In this document: positions 9,080 to 17,704 of the stretch, in pieces
Layout: every line of letters begins with the position of its first letter
Position numbering within the stretch: the first letter of the stretch is position 1
Assembly: GCF_002727185.1 (NCBI RefSeq)
Contig: NZ_NIZW01000006.1
Span: forward strand, 372,001-436,000
Reading direction: 5' to 3'
Length of the DNA stretch: 64,000 nt
Source of the DNA: Rhodopirellula bahusiensis
GTDB taxonomy: Bacteria; Planctomycetota; Planctomycetia; Pirellulales; Pirellulaceae
Notes under the pieces: generated by a model
What the model was told of the DNA's origin: nothing
What the model saw: only the letters and a program-made list of their open reading frames with translations
Database searches by the model: none
Position numbers and translations under genes: made by a program

Positions 9080-11185
9080 CTAGAGCTTCGGCACGGGGCG
9101 TTTTGGCGCTCGCTTGATCATGCGTTTTTGATCGTCGCGTGGTGGCGGATTGTTGTTCCCGTTGTTACCGCCGTTGTTGTTTCGAGGCGGACTCAAATCG
9201 GTGAACGTCTCGGTCCAAACCCAACCAATCGGAACTTCCAACTCTTTTTCCGCCAGCATTGCCCAAGGGGTGCCTTCATGATCGGCGACCACACGTTGCA
9301 AGAATTCGCGAGCGGTATCCGCCTCGCGTTGCCACTTGCTACCGACCGAGATTTCGTCAGCCGGTTTCAGAACCCACGTGTTGTTTTTCTCTTTCTCGAA
9401 AGGCATCCCACGCTTCGCTTTCGCGAGAATCGCGTTGTAGGTCTCCGTCCGAACTTTTTGAGCCAACACACGGCCGTACGCCAAATCGAATCCCGCCAAC
9501 CAGCGAAGACTCTCTTCTTCCTCGCGATCTTTCAAACCTTGCTCCAAGGTCGCAGCCAGCTGAATCAAAACCGGTTCCAATTTCGCGGCATCTTGCTGAG
9601 CAGTCGTCAACGCTTGAGCCAACCCAGCTTCGTTGCGTTTCACGAATCGAGTTTGAGGGCGTTGGATCCCATTCACATTTTTAATTTGCGCGGCTGCGAT
9701 CAACGCTTGGCGAAGAGGGCTTCGCTTGACGGCTTTGACGTAATCCTGCGGCGACAAGTAATCCGGCCGATAGCGAGCCATCGCGGTCGGATCAAAGAAC
9801 GCACGCAAATCCGCAGTGAACGCATCGATTTCTCGTCGCCGAACCTCTCGTGAAACGTTGCGGTTGGGGTGAACGGTGAAGTAAATCCCTCCCGTTTCGT
9901 AACACAACCGAGTCAAGCCATACGGCCCAAATCCACTGTCGATCACCGGCTCCTGCTCGAAGTTTCCGGTGAAGCTCAATTGAACGCGTTCGGGCAAAAA
10001 TGTTTCGGGTCCCTGATCCACCTGGGCCCATTGAGGTGTTTGGTCGTACTCAGGATCAGGGTCCACGTACTTGACCAACGTGTGTTCGCGACCGAACGGA
10101 GCGGGCACGCCCACGACATAAACCGGGATGCCCCATTTACGACAGGATCCAATCGACGATTCCAACAAGTGAGCGTCATCGCCTCGTTCATCGGTCACGA
10201 CAACAAACATCACGTTGCGTTTGGGGCCGCGGGTTCCAGCATTGCGACGCAGCGATTTGTATTGTTTGGCGGCAGATTCGATCGCCGTGAAAACTCGCTC
10301 GGTGCCTGAATTGTCGACGGGAATGTCGGCGACGGTTTGCTTGATCAATTCCAAGTCGGCCGTGGGTTCTTCCGTGAACAACTGAACCTTTTCACCAAAC
10401 CCGATGATCGATGTCAGCACACGTGACTTGGCGGGATCGTCAGGATCATCGCCCGCGGTCTTCGAATCCAGTTGTTCGCGAAGCATACCAAGTTCTTCGT
10501 AGATGCGATCGAACCGTTCGCGAATGTCTTGGCGTTGCCGCGTGAGCGAACCACTTTGGTCGAACAACCACACGATCAAAGTCGGGCGTTCTTCCGCCGC
10601 TTGCATCACTTCAAACGTGATTTGATCCACGGCACCTGACGCGCCGGCGGTTCCTTGTCCGACGCGACCTTTTTGATCGATCAATCGATCCTGAGGCGCC
10701 ACCGGCTGGCTGAACATTTTGTTGACCATGATGTCGCCCAGGTCAGTCGGTTCCAAATCAACTGGACTGACCATGTTGGCGATTTCGGCGAAGTTCGCTG
10801 CTGAGGCTTCCGCCATGTCGAATTCGGCCAAGGCATCCGAACCGATTTCGACCTGAGGTTGATCGCTGACGACGATCTCTTCGATCAAGTCGACGGTCTC
10901 TTCGTATTCAGGCGGTGGAGCGATCATCACCACCGCTTCATCGTCGATTGGATTCCGTAGTTGCACCAACGCCAGTGAAAGGATGACGATCAGGTGCACC
11001 AACATGCTGCCGACCATCGCAACGGTTTCATCGGCGTCCCAAAATGACTCGTCTTCCCACAACTCGGCCGAATCCCCGTTTTCGTAAGGTTGGACCAAAT
11101 TGGGCTTTGACGCGCCGGTGTCATCAGACCGCGAGCCAGAGGTCAATGCGTTCTTGATCGATGAAAGAAACGATGAGTCGCTCAT
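9080..11185 (-). CDS. Membrane-anchored von Willebrand factor A domain protein
   Basis: 701 residues. A single hydrophobic segment at ~55-76 (VGSMLVHLIVILSLALVQL) anchors it in the cytoplasmic membrane. A long acidic linker precedes a VWA domain from about residue 200 with an intact MIDAS start, Asp209-Gln-Ser-Gly-Ser213, and a strand with VVVTDERGDD. The C-terminal ~200 residues are helical, followed by an Asn/Gly-rich stretch and a basic, Pro-rich end. VWA proteins of this kind in planctomycetes serve as metal-dependent protein-interaction scaffolds, often with MoxR ATPases; one MoxR gene lies at 60.7 kb but is not linked here. The gene is divergent from the phosphatase at 11.4 kb, with a 216-base gap in which I see no other gene. 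Confidence 0.8.
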   Translation of the reverse strand: MSDSSFLSSIKNALTSGSRSDDTGASKPNLVQPYENGDSAELWEDESFWDADETVAMVGSMLVHLIVILSLALVQLRNPIDDEAVVMIAPPPEYEETVDLIEEIVVSDQPQVEIGSDALAEFDMAEASAANFAEIANMVSPVDLEPTDLGDIMVNKMFSQPVAPQDRLIDQKGRVGQGTAGASGAVDQITFEVMQAAEERPTLIVWLFDQSGSLTRQRQDIRERFDRIYEELGMLREQLDSKTAGDDPDDPAKSRVLTSIIGFGEKVQLFTEEPTADLELIKQTVADIPVDNSGTERVFTAIESAAKQYKSLRRNAGTRGPKRNVMFVVVTDERGDDAHLLESSIGSCRKWGIPVYVVGVPAPFGREHTLVKYVDPDPEYDQTPQWAQVDQGPETFLPERVQLSFTGNFEQEPVIDSGFGPYGLTRLCYETGGIYFTVHPNRNVSREVRRREIDAFTADLRAFFDPTAMARYRPDYLSPQDYVKAVKRSPLRQALIAAAQIKNVNGIQRPQTRFVKRNEAGLAQALTTAQQDAAKLEPVLIQLAATLEQGLKDREEEESLRWLAGFDLAYGRVLAQKVRTETYNAILAKAKRGMPFEKEKNNTWVLKPADEISVGSKWQREADTAREFLQRVVADHEGTPWAMLAEKELEVPIGWVWTETFTDLSPPRNNNGGNNGNNNPPPRDDQKRMIKRAPKRPVPKL

Positions 11186-11401
11186 GAAATCCGATTTTCA
11201 GCTGTTTGCGTTCACAAAGCCGGGCGGTGGGATTGCAAACCAGCGATCATGGGCGAAGATTTGCGGTCCAAGATTGATCCCGGATACTCTTTCAAACGTT
11301 TTTTGCGACGATTTGAACCCTTTGATTGTAGTCGAAAGTTCGATTCACAATCTTCACCGCTCGATTCAAAACCTCGTTGACTTGAGGATCAGGCCGATTT
11401 G

Positions 11402-12079
11402 ATGGAACAAACAAACGAATCATCTGGACGCCTGATCGCGATTGGGGACATCCACGGTTGTAACATCGCTCTGCAAGCGATTCTTGCGGCAATTGATCCT
11501 CAACCGAGCGATATTGTGGTGACGCTCGGTGACGTCGTTGACCGTGGCCCCGACTCCAAAGGGGCCGTTGAAACCCTCCTGCAGTGCGGCCAGAAAACCC
11601 AACTGGTGGCACTTCAAGGAAATCACGAAGAAATGATGCTGAATGTGCTTCGTGGCAGCGAATCGCATCACAGTTGGTTGCGATACGGCGGAGTCGAAAC
11701 GCTGGATAGCTACGGCTTCGACGGTGGGCTGGATTTTCTTCCGGAATCCCACCGGGTCTTTTTCGAATCGCTTGGTGACTACTTCGTCTACGAAGACTAC
11801 TTCTTCACGCACGCGGCATACGACCCGGCGGTTCCATTGGAAGAACAAACGGTCGAGATGCTTCGTTGGCACTCGCTACGCCAAGGCGTCCCCGAACCGC
11901 ACCACAGTGGCAAAACCGCGTTCGTCGGACACACGGCCAACCACGAAGCCCAAATTCTCGATGTCGGTCACTTGGTGTGCTTGGACACGCACTGCTATGG
12001 CGGCGGTTGCTTGACCGCGATGGATGTCCGCACGCGACAGACTTGGCAGGCCAACCAGGACGGCGTCTTGCTGCAGTGA
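11402..12079 (+). CDS. PPP-family Ser/Thr protein phosphatase (metallophosphoesterase)
   Basis: 225 residues from ATG 11402 (the preceding TTG is in frame but less likely). All PPP signature motifs are visible: GDIHGC (metal ligands Asp, His), GDVVDRGPDS (Asp, Arg), GNHEEMML (Asn-His), and a later GHTANH. This is the length and layout of bacterial bis(5'-nucleosyl)-tetraphosphatase / Ser-Thr phosphatase enzymes (the ApaH/PrpE-like group). Dephosphorylation of phosphoproteins or dinucleotides with a bimetal centre is the family activity; which of the two is not decidable. It converges tail to tail on the pseudopilin operon, 25 bases apart. Confidence 0.88.
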   Translation: MEQTNESSGRLIAIGDIHGCNIALQAILAAIDPQPSDIVVTLGDVVDRGPDSKGAVETLLQCGQKTQLVALQGNHEEMMLNVLRGSESHHSWLRYGGVETLDSYGFDGGLDFLPESHRVFFESLGDYFVYEDYFFTHAAYDPAVPLEEQTVEMLRWHSLRQGVPEPHHSGKTAFVGHTANHEAQILDVGHLVCLDTHCYGGGCLTAMDVRTRQTWQANQDGVLLQ

Positions 12080-12104
12080 GCCAAGTCGGTGGCGTCAGAG
12101 AGAC

Positions 12105-12671
12105 TTACGACGCCGGTGGTTTGACCACTGCCGGGGCAGAAACCGACGGACCGACAACTGGAAGCGATGGCACCGGTACCGGAGCAGATGGAGTGGGTGG
12201 TGCAGTCGCGATCGATGTCGTGACAGTCGCCGCGGGCTGGATTGCCCCCGGGTACATGTAGACTTGCAATGACACTGTTAGGTTGGTCGTGTCGATGACG
12301 GGAGGGGCCACCCATGCATCCGGAAAGGATGAGTTGCTCAGCTCTGCATCCAAACTTGCAACCGGCAACACGCCATTCGTTTTCGCCAGGGCAACGTTCC
12401 GATGGATCAGCCCTTCCGCGATTAATCGCCCTTCCACTTGGTGTCGCACGTTGGCAGCTCGGACGTTGGCACGTCGATGCGATCGAACGATGCTGATCGC
12501 TGCCAATGACATCACCGCCATCGCCAAAAAGCTCAAGACGACCGCCGACCCAACACGCGGTGAAGCATTGCCGAGTCGACTCGAACGCGAAGATGCCACG
12601 CACCGGTAACAAACCGCTTTGGAATGGTTGAATCGGTTCGCAATCGTTGCATCATTCATAGCAGCATTCAT
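12105..12671 (-). CDS. Minor pseudopilin-associated protein, GspK/PilX-like
   Basis: 188 residues when started at ATG 12671, which overlaps the stop of the preceding gene as ATGA; this decides the start. After a ~30 residue leader there is one hydrophobic helix (VLSFLAMAVMSLAAISIV) preceded by Arg-Val-Gly-Ser, reminiscent of the GspK/PilX class of large minor pilins. The C-terminal 40 residues are Pro/Val/Ala-rich low complexity. Assignment to the pilin system rests mainly on position as the last gene of the coupled operon, so the family call is tentative. Confidence 0.55.
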   Translation of the reverse strand: MNAAMNDATIANRFNHSKAVCYRCVASSRSSRLGNASPRVGSAVVLSFLAMAVMSLAAISIVRSHRRANVRAANVRHQVEGRLIAEGLIHRNVALAKTNGVLPVASLDAELSNSSFPDAWVAPPVIDTTNLTVSLQVYMYPGAIQPAATVTTSIATAPPTPSAPVPVPSLPVVGPSVSAPAVVKPPAS

Positions 12672-13213
12672 AGTTGAGGCGATAAACAAACGACGGTGGT
12701 CATTTCTGCTGTGTCTTGGTCCGGGCGAAGCTCCCCTGAACGATCGCTCGTTGTTTGCAATTGCAACGTCATCTCAATGCCGACGCGACGACCCGTGACA
12801 ACAATCTCATTCAGGTCGAAATTCCGAACCGAATTCCCAAGGCAAACCGTCTCTCCCAGCAAAGGATCCACCATCACCAAAGATCGATCGACACCATCGG
12901 ACGCACGTCGAATTTCGAACCGAACCCTTCGCAGATTCAATCCATCGTCGACTTGAATATCACGATTCCCAATCGAAACAATGGAAAGTCCAGTGCTGGT
13001 CATCTCCCGAATCTGTTCGGAGAGAAATCTCAATGCCTGTCGACCTTCCGCCGCAGCACCCTCGTTGCCCTGCGAAATCGCAGTCACGCGAGCCGAACCT
13101 CGCATCATGCCAACCATGCTGGTTGCCAACGTTCCCACAATCGCAACACAGGCGATCGCTTCGATCAGGCTCACACCATTGCGTTTTGACGACAAAGTAC
13201 GTGACCGGTTCAT
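12668..13213 (-). CDS. Type II pseudopilin-like protein (GspJ-like)
   Basis: 181 residues from ATG 13213, whose ATG overlaps the TGA of the previous gene. Near the N-terminus the sequence NGVSLIEAIACVAIVGTLA matches the prepilin-peptidase site and hydrophobic helix of type IV pilin-like proteins, with Glu at position +5 of the mature protein. The remaining ~140 residues have the beta-rich, charged nature of minor pseudopilins such as GspI/GspJ. It would be processed by prepilin peptidase and assembled in the inner membrane into a pseudopilus. Peptidase, ATPase and secretin genes are not in this cluster. Confidence 0.75.
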   Translation of the reverse strand: MNRSRTLSSKRNGVSLIEAIACVAIVGTLATSMVGMMRGSARVTAISQGNEGAAAEGRQALRFLSEQIREMTSTGLSIVSIGNRDIQVDDGLNLRRVRFEIRRASDGVDRSLVMVDPLLGETVCLGNSVRNFDLNEIVVTGRRVGIEMTLQLQTTSDRSGELRPDQDTAEMTTVVCLSPQL

Positions 13214-13656
13214 AGCTGGCTCCACTGCGTACGCAACTGTTGACTCAGCTCACCTTCGTCCGGCTCACCATTGTTGTTGCTGTCTTTCCATACCAAAGCG
13301 TCCATGGTCAGCAAACTTGGAGCCAATGAATCTTCGATCGTCAAACGCGAACGCATGGATGTCGTTTCATTGCCAACCACGACCGCATCGAAGGTTCCAC
13401 GACGAGTCGCAAATTGAATTGGATCACAAAGATCAATTTTGGTTTGCTCAATGATTCGTTCAGCTTCAAAGAGCAATTGGTCCTGCACATCAAGCTTCTG
13501 CAACAGCTGACTCGACTGCCCCATCAATCCCAACGCTGGAATCAACACCAATGACAACAGAGCGGCTCCTATGGCGACATCAATCAACGTCGCCCCATGC
13601 TGGATCGAACGACGACAGACTTTGTCATCGCAGCAAATTCCTTGGGTGAATTTCAT
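13210..13656 (-). CDS. Type II pseudopilin-like protein (GspI-like)
   Basis: 148 residues, started at ATG 13656, which overlaps the stop of the gene before it (TGATG). The N-terminus has His-Gly-Ala-Thr-Leu-Ile-Asp-Val-Ala followed by a hydrophobic helix (LLSLVLIPALGLMG). This looks like a prepilin-type cleavage site, but with Asp where Glu+5 is usual; Asp is tolerated in some pseudopilins. The C-terminal part is small and charged. It is the third gene of five in a fully coupled operon and presumably a minor component of the same pseudopilus. Confidence 0.7.
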   Translation of the reverse strand: MKFTQGICCDDKVCRRSIQHGATLIDVAIGAALLSLVLIPALGLMGQSSQLLQKLDVQDQLLFEAERIIEQTKIDLCDPIQFATRRGTFDAVVVGNETTSMRSRLTIEDSLAPSLLTMDALVWKDSNNNGEPDEGELSQQLRTQWSQL

Positions 13657-14210
13657 CAGGGGGCATCCTTGTAGATATTTCCAGACGATGCCTGAACCAA
13701 AACCTCGACACTCTCACTATCGCGAGAAACCTTCATTTGCAGGTCTCGCGAAGCAGTTCCGGTCGGCGTGAACTGAATGCTGGATGCATTCGCCTTCACG
13801 CTGACATCTGGATGCAAAGCAATGGGATCCACCATCCACGTGGAGGAACCAGGATTTGCTTGAGCGCCGAACGCATCGGTTCCGTCGCTGTAAATCCCAG
13901 GTGCCGCAAGCATGTCAATGACCATGCGGTACTCGCCGTCGTCATCTTTGACACTCTTCCAACGCACCGTCACTGCGCAACTTCGTGACACAGCCGTTTC
14001 ACGTGCGAGACGCAATGACCGGACGATCAAATCCGAATCTTGCCGGATGGACGTGCGATTTGAAAACAGATTTCCAACGCTCGGTGCAGCAACCATGGAA
14101 GCGGTTAAGATCATGATGACCAACAACGCTTCGACCAATGTCACGCCAGCGCGACGACGAGCGTCAGGCTTCGTTACCGAAATGCGGTGGCATGGTGCGA
14201 GCGGGGTCAT
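13656..14210 (-). CDS. Type II pseudopilin-like protein (GspH-like)
   Basis: 184 residues. The sequence RRAGVTLVEALLVIMILTAS at about residues 19-38 is a classical prepilin-peptidase cleavage site with Glu+5 and a hydrophobic helix. The following region (Ser-Asp-Leu-Ile-Val-Arg-Ser-Leu-Arg-Leu-Ala-Arg-Glu-Thr-Ala) is typical of the GspH/FimT group. The leader before the cleavage site is about 22 residues, longer than usual, so an internal start is possible but none is clearly better. It lies 145 bases after the GspG-like gene, across a stable hairpin. Confidence 0.78.
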   Translation of the reverse strand: MTPLAPCHRISVTKPDARRRAGVTLVEALLVIMILTASMVAAPSVGNLFSNRTSIRQDSDLIVRSLRLARETAVSRSCAVTVRWKSVKDDDGEYRMVIDMLAAPGIYSDGTDAFGAQANPGSSTWMVDPIALHPDVSVKANASSIQFTPTGTASRDLQMKVSRDSESVEVLVQASSGNIYKDAP

Positions 14211-14280
14211 AGCATGAACTCATGAGAACAAGAACGTCGGAGACGTTGATTGGTAGACGAAACCCGCAGGCACATACGTG

Positions 14281-14314
14281 AAACCGTTCCTCACCGAATG
14301 GATTGGAACGGTTC
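14281..14314 (-). terminator. Hairpin between major and minor pseudopilin genes (possible attenuator)
   Basis: AACCGTTCC (14282-14290) pairs exactly with GGAACGGTT (14305-14313), with a 14-base loop. No T run follows on the minus strand, so this may be an mRNA-stabilising or attenuating hairpin that leaves more transcript of the upstream major pseudopilin than of the minor ones. This role is inferred from position only. Confidence 0.45.
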
Positions 14315-14355
14315 GTCGACGCATATCTGCAAGTTGTCCGGTAGAAAACCGGTGA

Positions 14356-14688
14356 CTAGTTGGTCACTGGTTTGCTGAACGTTCCAGTTGCTGCGTCATA
14401 GGGATACTGACGCAATTTGTTGTAGCGAGCTCGCGACGCAGTATCGTCAGCTTTGATGTAGTTTTCGCGTACCAAGTAAGCGATGTTTCGCGGGTACGAG
14501 CCTATTTCGAGGTAATAGGTTTGTGCCATCGCGTTGAGCGAAGCGATGTCTTGCTCGGCCAATTTGTCTTCACTCTTCGCTCGCATTGGCGCAACGGTGG
14601 CGACGGTGGCAGCAGCAACAACGGCGAGAATAACAACAGCGGCGATCACTTCGAGAAGCGAGAAACCGTTCTTTTTAGTACGTTTCAT
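14356..14688 (-). CDS. Major pseudopilin-like protein (GspG-like)
   Basis: 110 residues. It starts with a short basic leader and NGFSLLEVIAAVVILAVVAA, the canonical prepilin site with Gly-1, Phe+1 and Glu+5 and a long hydrophobic helix. The short globular part contains Asp-Ile-Ala-Ser-Leu-Asn-Ala-Met and a Tyr/Pro pair as in GspG-type pseudopilins, although the C-terminal calcium-site region typical of full-length GspG is not evident and the protein is about 30 residues shorter. It is the first gene of the pseudopilin operon. It probably forms the shaft of a type II secretion-like pseudopilus. Confidence 0.8.
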   Translation of the reverse strand: MKRTKKNGFSLLEVIAAVVILAVVAAATVATVAPMRAKSEDKLAEQDIASLNAMAQTYYLEIGSYPRNIAYLVRENYIKADDTASRARYNKLRQYPYDAATGTFSKPVTN

Positions 14689-14865
14689 TTTGAGATACTT
14701 GGTCTGAATGAGGAGGATGAGGGACGGATGTCCTCACGGACAGAACCCGAGAAACAATCCGAGAGTCGTGAATCACTTCTACTGAAACGTAGGTCAGAAA
14801 TTGGGTGGTGGACGGAAATCGACTAAAAAGATTTCCGGTTCGACATCACACCCTCGGGGCCGTGC

Positions 14866-15627
14866 TCAATTCGAAAGGCCGCCGCGAACCCGCTGCACTT
14901 CGCCACTGTTGCATTGCTGCAACCCGCTGGCAGTCCGGAGCACCAAACTGCCGCCCTCGTCCAATCCTTCGCAGATTCCGCTGACAGGTTGACCACCGAT
15001 CACGCACTGAACGTTCTGGCCTCGCAAAACGTTGCGATCCTCAAATCGATGCATCACGTCATTTGGATGCACAGCAGCCTCACCGATCACATCCAACAAA
15101 TGTGGCCCAAGCATGTCCAGCAACTGCTCTTTAGAGATCAATCGTCCGGTGGCTTCGGAGATGGAGGTCGCCGGGACAAAGCCACCTGCGATCTGAGACA
15201 ACCCCGGATGGCTTCGCAAGTTGCACCCGATGCCGATCGCGAAAATGGGGTCACCATCGGATGATGCATCCCCGTGCCGCTCGATCAGAATGCCGGCAAC
15301 TTTACATTCATTCATCCAAACGTCGTTCGGCCATTTCAATTGGACGGTCGTGGGGCCGGCCAACATTTCGATTGTTTCCGCTACCGCCACACCGACCGCA
15401 ATCGACAAGAGGTTCGGTGACGCTTTCGCAATCAACGTGCATGCCAATCCATCGTCGGCCGCGAACCACGACTTGCCGTGACGACCGCGACCGGCGGTTT
15501 GCTGGTCGGCCACAACCAGCTTCGGAAGTTCTTCGTCGAGCTGTTTGTCGCTCGCAGAACGCAGCCAATCCAGCGACCACGTGCTCGTGGAATCAACTGA
15601 TGGCAAGCGAACAATCGATGCAATCAC
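14866..15627 (-). CDS. birA: Biotin--[acetyl-CoA-carboxylase] ligase
   Basis: 253 residues. It attaches biotin to carboxyl-carrier proteins through biotinyl-AMP. The biotin/ATP loop is visible as GRGRHGKSWFA and the family motif KWPNDVWMN lies downstream; the C-terminal SH3-like cap follows (Cys-Val-Ile-Gly-Gly ... Val-Leu-Arg). There is no N-terminal DNA-binding helix-turn-helix, so this is the monofunctional (group I) type and not a repressor. The start ATG overlaps the stop of the cytochrome/WD40 gene (ATGA), so the ligase is translated as the last member of that operon. Confidence 0.92.
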   Translation of the reverse strand: MIASIVRLPSVDSTSTWSLDWLRSASDKQLDEELPKLVVADQQTAGRGRHGKSWFAADDGLACTLIAKASPNLLSIAVGVAVAETIEMLAGPTTVQLKWPNDVWMNECKVAGILIERHGDASSDGDPIFAIGIGCNLRSHPGLSQIAGGFVPATSISEATGRLISKEQLLDMLGPHLLDVIGEAAVHPNDVMHRFEDRNVLRGQNVQCVIGGQPVSGICEGLDEGGSLVLRTASGLQQCNSGEVQRVRGGLSN

Positions 15628-17675
15628 TGAATCGCTTCAGCCAGCAGTTGTCGTTTTTTCTCGACTTCACTGAGTTCACCAGCGACGGCGGCATATGACT
15701 TTTCAGCCTGCTCCGTAGCGACGCGAGCGACCTCAACGGCCTTCTCCATCTCAGCTCGCTTGGTCTGCAACGCGGCCAATTCGGTCTGCTGAGTCGTCAC
15801 CGTCGCTGCCAACGCAGCTTCGTCCTTCTTCGCCTGCACGATCTGGCGACGTTGTTGAGCAATTTTGGAAAGCTGCTCCGCGAGCGATAGTTCCAAATCA
15901 GCTGCCTTGACCAAAGCTGCATCATCGGGCGATTCGCCCAGCCCAAGGCGTGAAGCGATTACCGAATCATGTGCATCACGAGACTTCGACACCAACGCGG
16001 GCAAGCCAGCAACCGTTTGTTCTCGCTGAGTCTTCTTCGCAGCGATTGCGGACTGATTTTTCGCGATCGCTTCGTTTTGTTGGGCGAGTTTGCTATCCAT
16101 CTCCGCCAACGCTTTCTCAGCCGACTTCCAATTCGCCGTCGTCGCGTCACGTTTCTCTTGCAAAGGAGTCAACTTGACCTTGATCGATGCCAACGTTTGC
16201 TCGACGGCACCGATGCGTTCTTTGGCGGGCGGAGGATTGGCCGCCAGCTCTTGGATCTTCTTTGGATCCGAAATCGCTGAAACCTTGACCGAACCGGTCC
16301 AATCGCCATAGATCATCTGCGAACTGTCATGGGTGATCGCGACTTCCAAAACAGCTTCTGACGCCGCCGGTGTTTCGGTCAATTGCTTTCCATTTGCATC
16401 CCACAGCCGAACCTTGCGGTCTTTTCCTGCCGTGACGATTTGGCCTTTGTGATCAAACTGGACCGAGGTAACGCCGCCGCTTCCGGCATTGATCGAACGG
16501 ATTGCTTTTCCGGAATTCACATCCCATAGCTTCACAGTGCCGTCTTCGCTGGCACTCGCAAGAACATTGGAATCATCGCGCCAGGAAATCGATCGTATCG
16601 CACCTTTGTGCCCTGCAAGGTCAAGGTAGAGTCGGCCGGTGTCCGCTTCCCAAACAAACAGTCCACCACTGCGATCTCCCGACGCAACCAAGACACCGTC
16701 CGGGCTGTAAGCGACCGAGTAAATCCAATCGGTGTGTTTCTTAATATCGAACAACTGGGTGCCATCGGTCGCATCGAAGATACGCAGCATTCGCTGGGGA
16801 CCACCCAATGCGATCCGTGACATATTGTCATTCACGTCGGCATCAAACACGGTGTCCAATTCGTCGCCCACCTGAGCGACTCGTTCGCCGGTCTTGATGT
16901 CGTACACCGCCGCAATGCCTTGGACGCTGTGTTCGCCGCCACCGGCGATCAAGAACTGTCCATCACGACTGAAACGCAGCGACTGCGGAATGCCTTCTTC
17001 AAATGGAAGCACACCAAGCAGCTCAGAAGTTTCGGTGTGATACAGCGAGATTTGCTTTTGACCGGCAAGAGCAACCAGGGGAGCCCAGGGGCTGGCACCA
17101 ATCGCGGTCGTCGCGGCAGCACGCTGAGTCACCACGGGGACTCGCTGAGGCAAAGCTTCGGGCATGGGAGGCGGACCTTCCGGGCGACCGCTCGATGAAG
17201 CCACAAACGCCAACGCGTTCTTCTTCTTCGCTTTGGCTTTCGATCCAGAGTTCTCCAGAATGCCGCCTTCGATCCACGACCGGATCACCTGCAATTGCTC
17301 CGCAGCGATCTTGGGTTGATTGGGAGGCATCACGGGCGTGTCGTCGTGATTCACCAATTGCCATAGCCGACTGGTTTCGGCATCGCCATCGTCATAGACA
17401 ATTTCGCCGCTGCCGCCACCTTCCATCATCGCACCGTACGAATCCAACGCCAAACCGCCACGCTTGTCACTTTGGCTGTGGCAATTGAAGCAATGCTGAC
17501 GAAGAATCGGTTTAACGTCGTCTTCGAACGTCACCTTCGCAGGCCCGTCGGTCGACTTGGCATCCGCAGCAAACACGCCAGCGGATGAACTTGCCCACAG
17601 AATGCTTGCCAGCGATAAAGCGACGTTTCCGAACCGCGTCGAACGCATGGAGTTCATTGAAAGATGCAGCAACAT
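15624..17675 (-). CDS. Exported planctomycete cytochrome-type domain plus WD40 repeat protein
   Basis: 683 residues with an N-terminal signal-like segment (LSLASILWASSSAGVFA). Residues ~45-135 are a planctomycete cytochrome C-like domain with one heme-binding motif, Cys-Phe-Asn-Cys-His, and a downstream Met-Pro-Pro-Asn ligand region. From ~190 to ~480 there are at least five WD40 blades, seen as WIYSVAYSPDGVLVASGD, SISWRDDSNVLASASEDGT and KLWDVNSGKAIRS. The last ~180 residues are a long Ala/Glu/Gln/Lys-rich coiled coil. ATG 17657 is an alternative start. It sits 29 bases after the DUF1549/1553 gene. A role in an extracytoplasmic redox or polymer-handling complex is inferred, not known. Confidence 0.85.
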   Translation of the reverse strand: MLLHLSMNSMRSTRFGNVALSLASILWASSSAGVFAADAKSTDGPAKVTFEDDVKPILRQHCFNCHSQSDKRGGLALDSYGAMMEGGGSGEIVYDDGDAETSRLWQLVNHDDTPVMPPNQPKIAAEQLQVIRSWIEGGILENSGSKAKAKKKNALAFVASSSGRPEGPPPMPEALPQRVPVVTQRAAATTAIGASPWAPLVALAGQKQISLYHTETSELLGVLPFEEGIPQSLRFSRDGQFLIAGGGEHSVQGIAAVYDIKTGERVAQVGDELDTVFDADVNDNMSRIALGGPQRMLRIFDATDGTQLFDIKKHTDWIYSVAYSPDGVLVASGDRSGGLFVWEADTGRLYLDLAGHKGAIRSISWRDDSNVLASASEDGTVKLWDVNSGKAIRSINAGSGGVTSVQFDHKGQIVTAGKDRKVRLWDANGKQLTETPAASEAVLEVAITHDSSQMIYGDWTGSVKVSAISDPKKIQELAANPPPAKERIGAVEQTLASIKVKLTPLQEKRDATTANWKSAEKALAEMDSKLAQQNEAIAKNQSAIAAKKTQREQTVAGLPALVSKSRDAHDSVIASRLGLGESPDDAALVKAADLELSLAEQLSKIAQQRRQIVQAKKDEAALAATVTTQQTELAALQTKRAEMEKAVEVARVATEQAEKSYAAVAGELSEVEKKRQLLAEAIQ

Positions 17676-17704
17676 GTAATTGTCTATCAGTGAATAAAAC
17701 GGAA

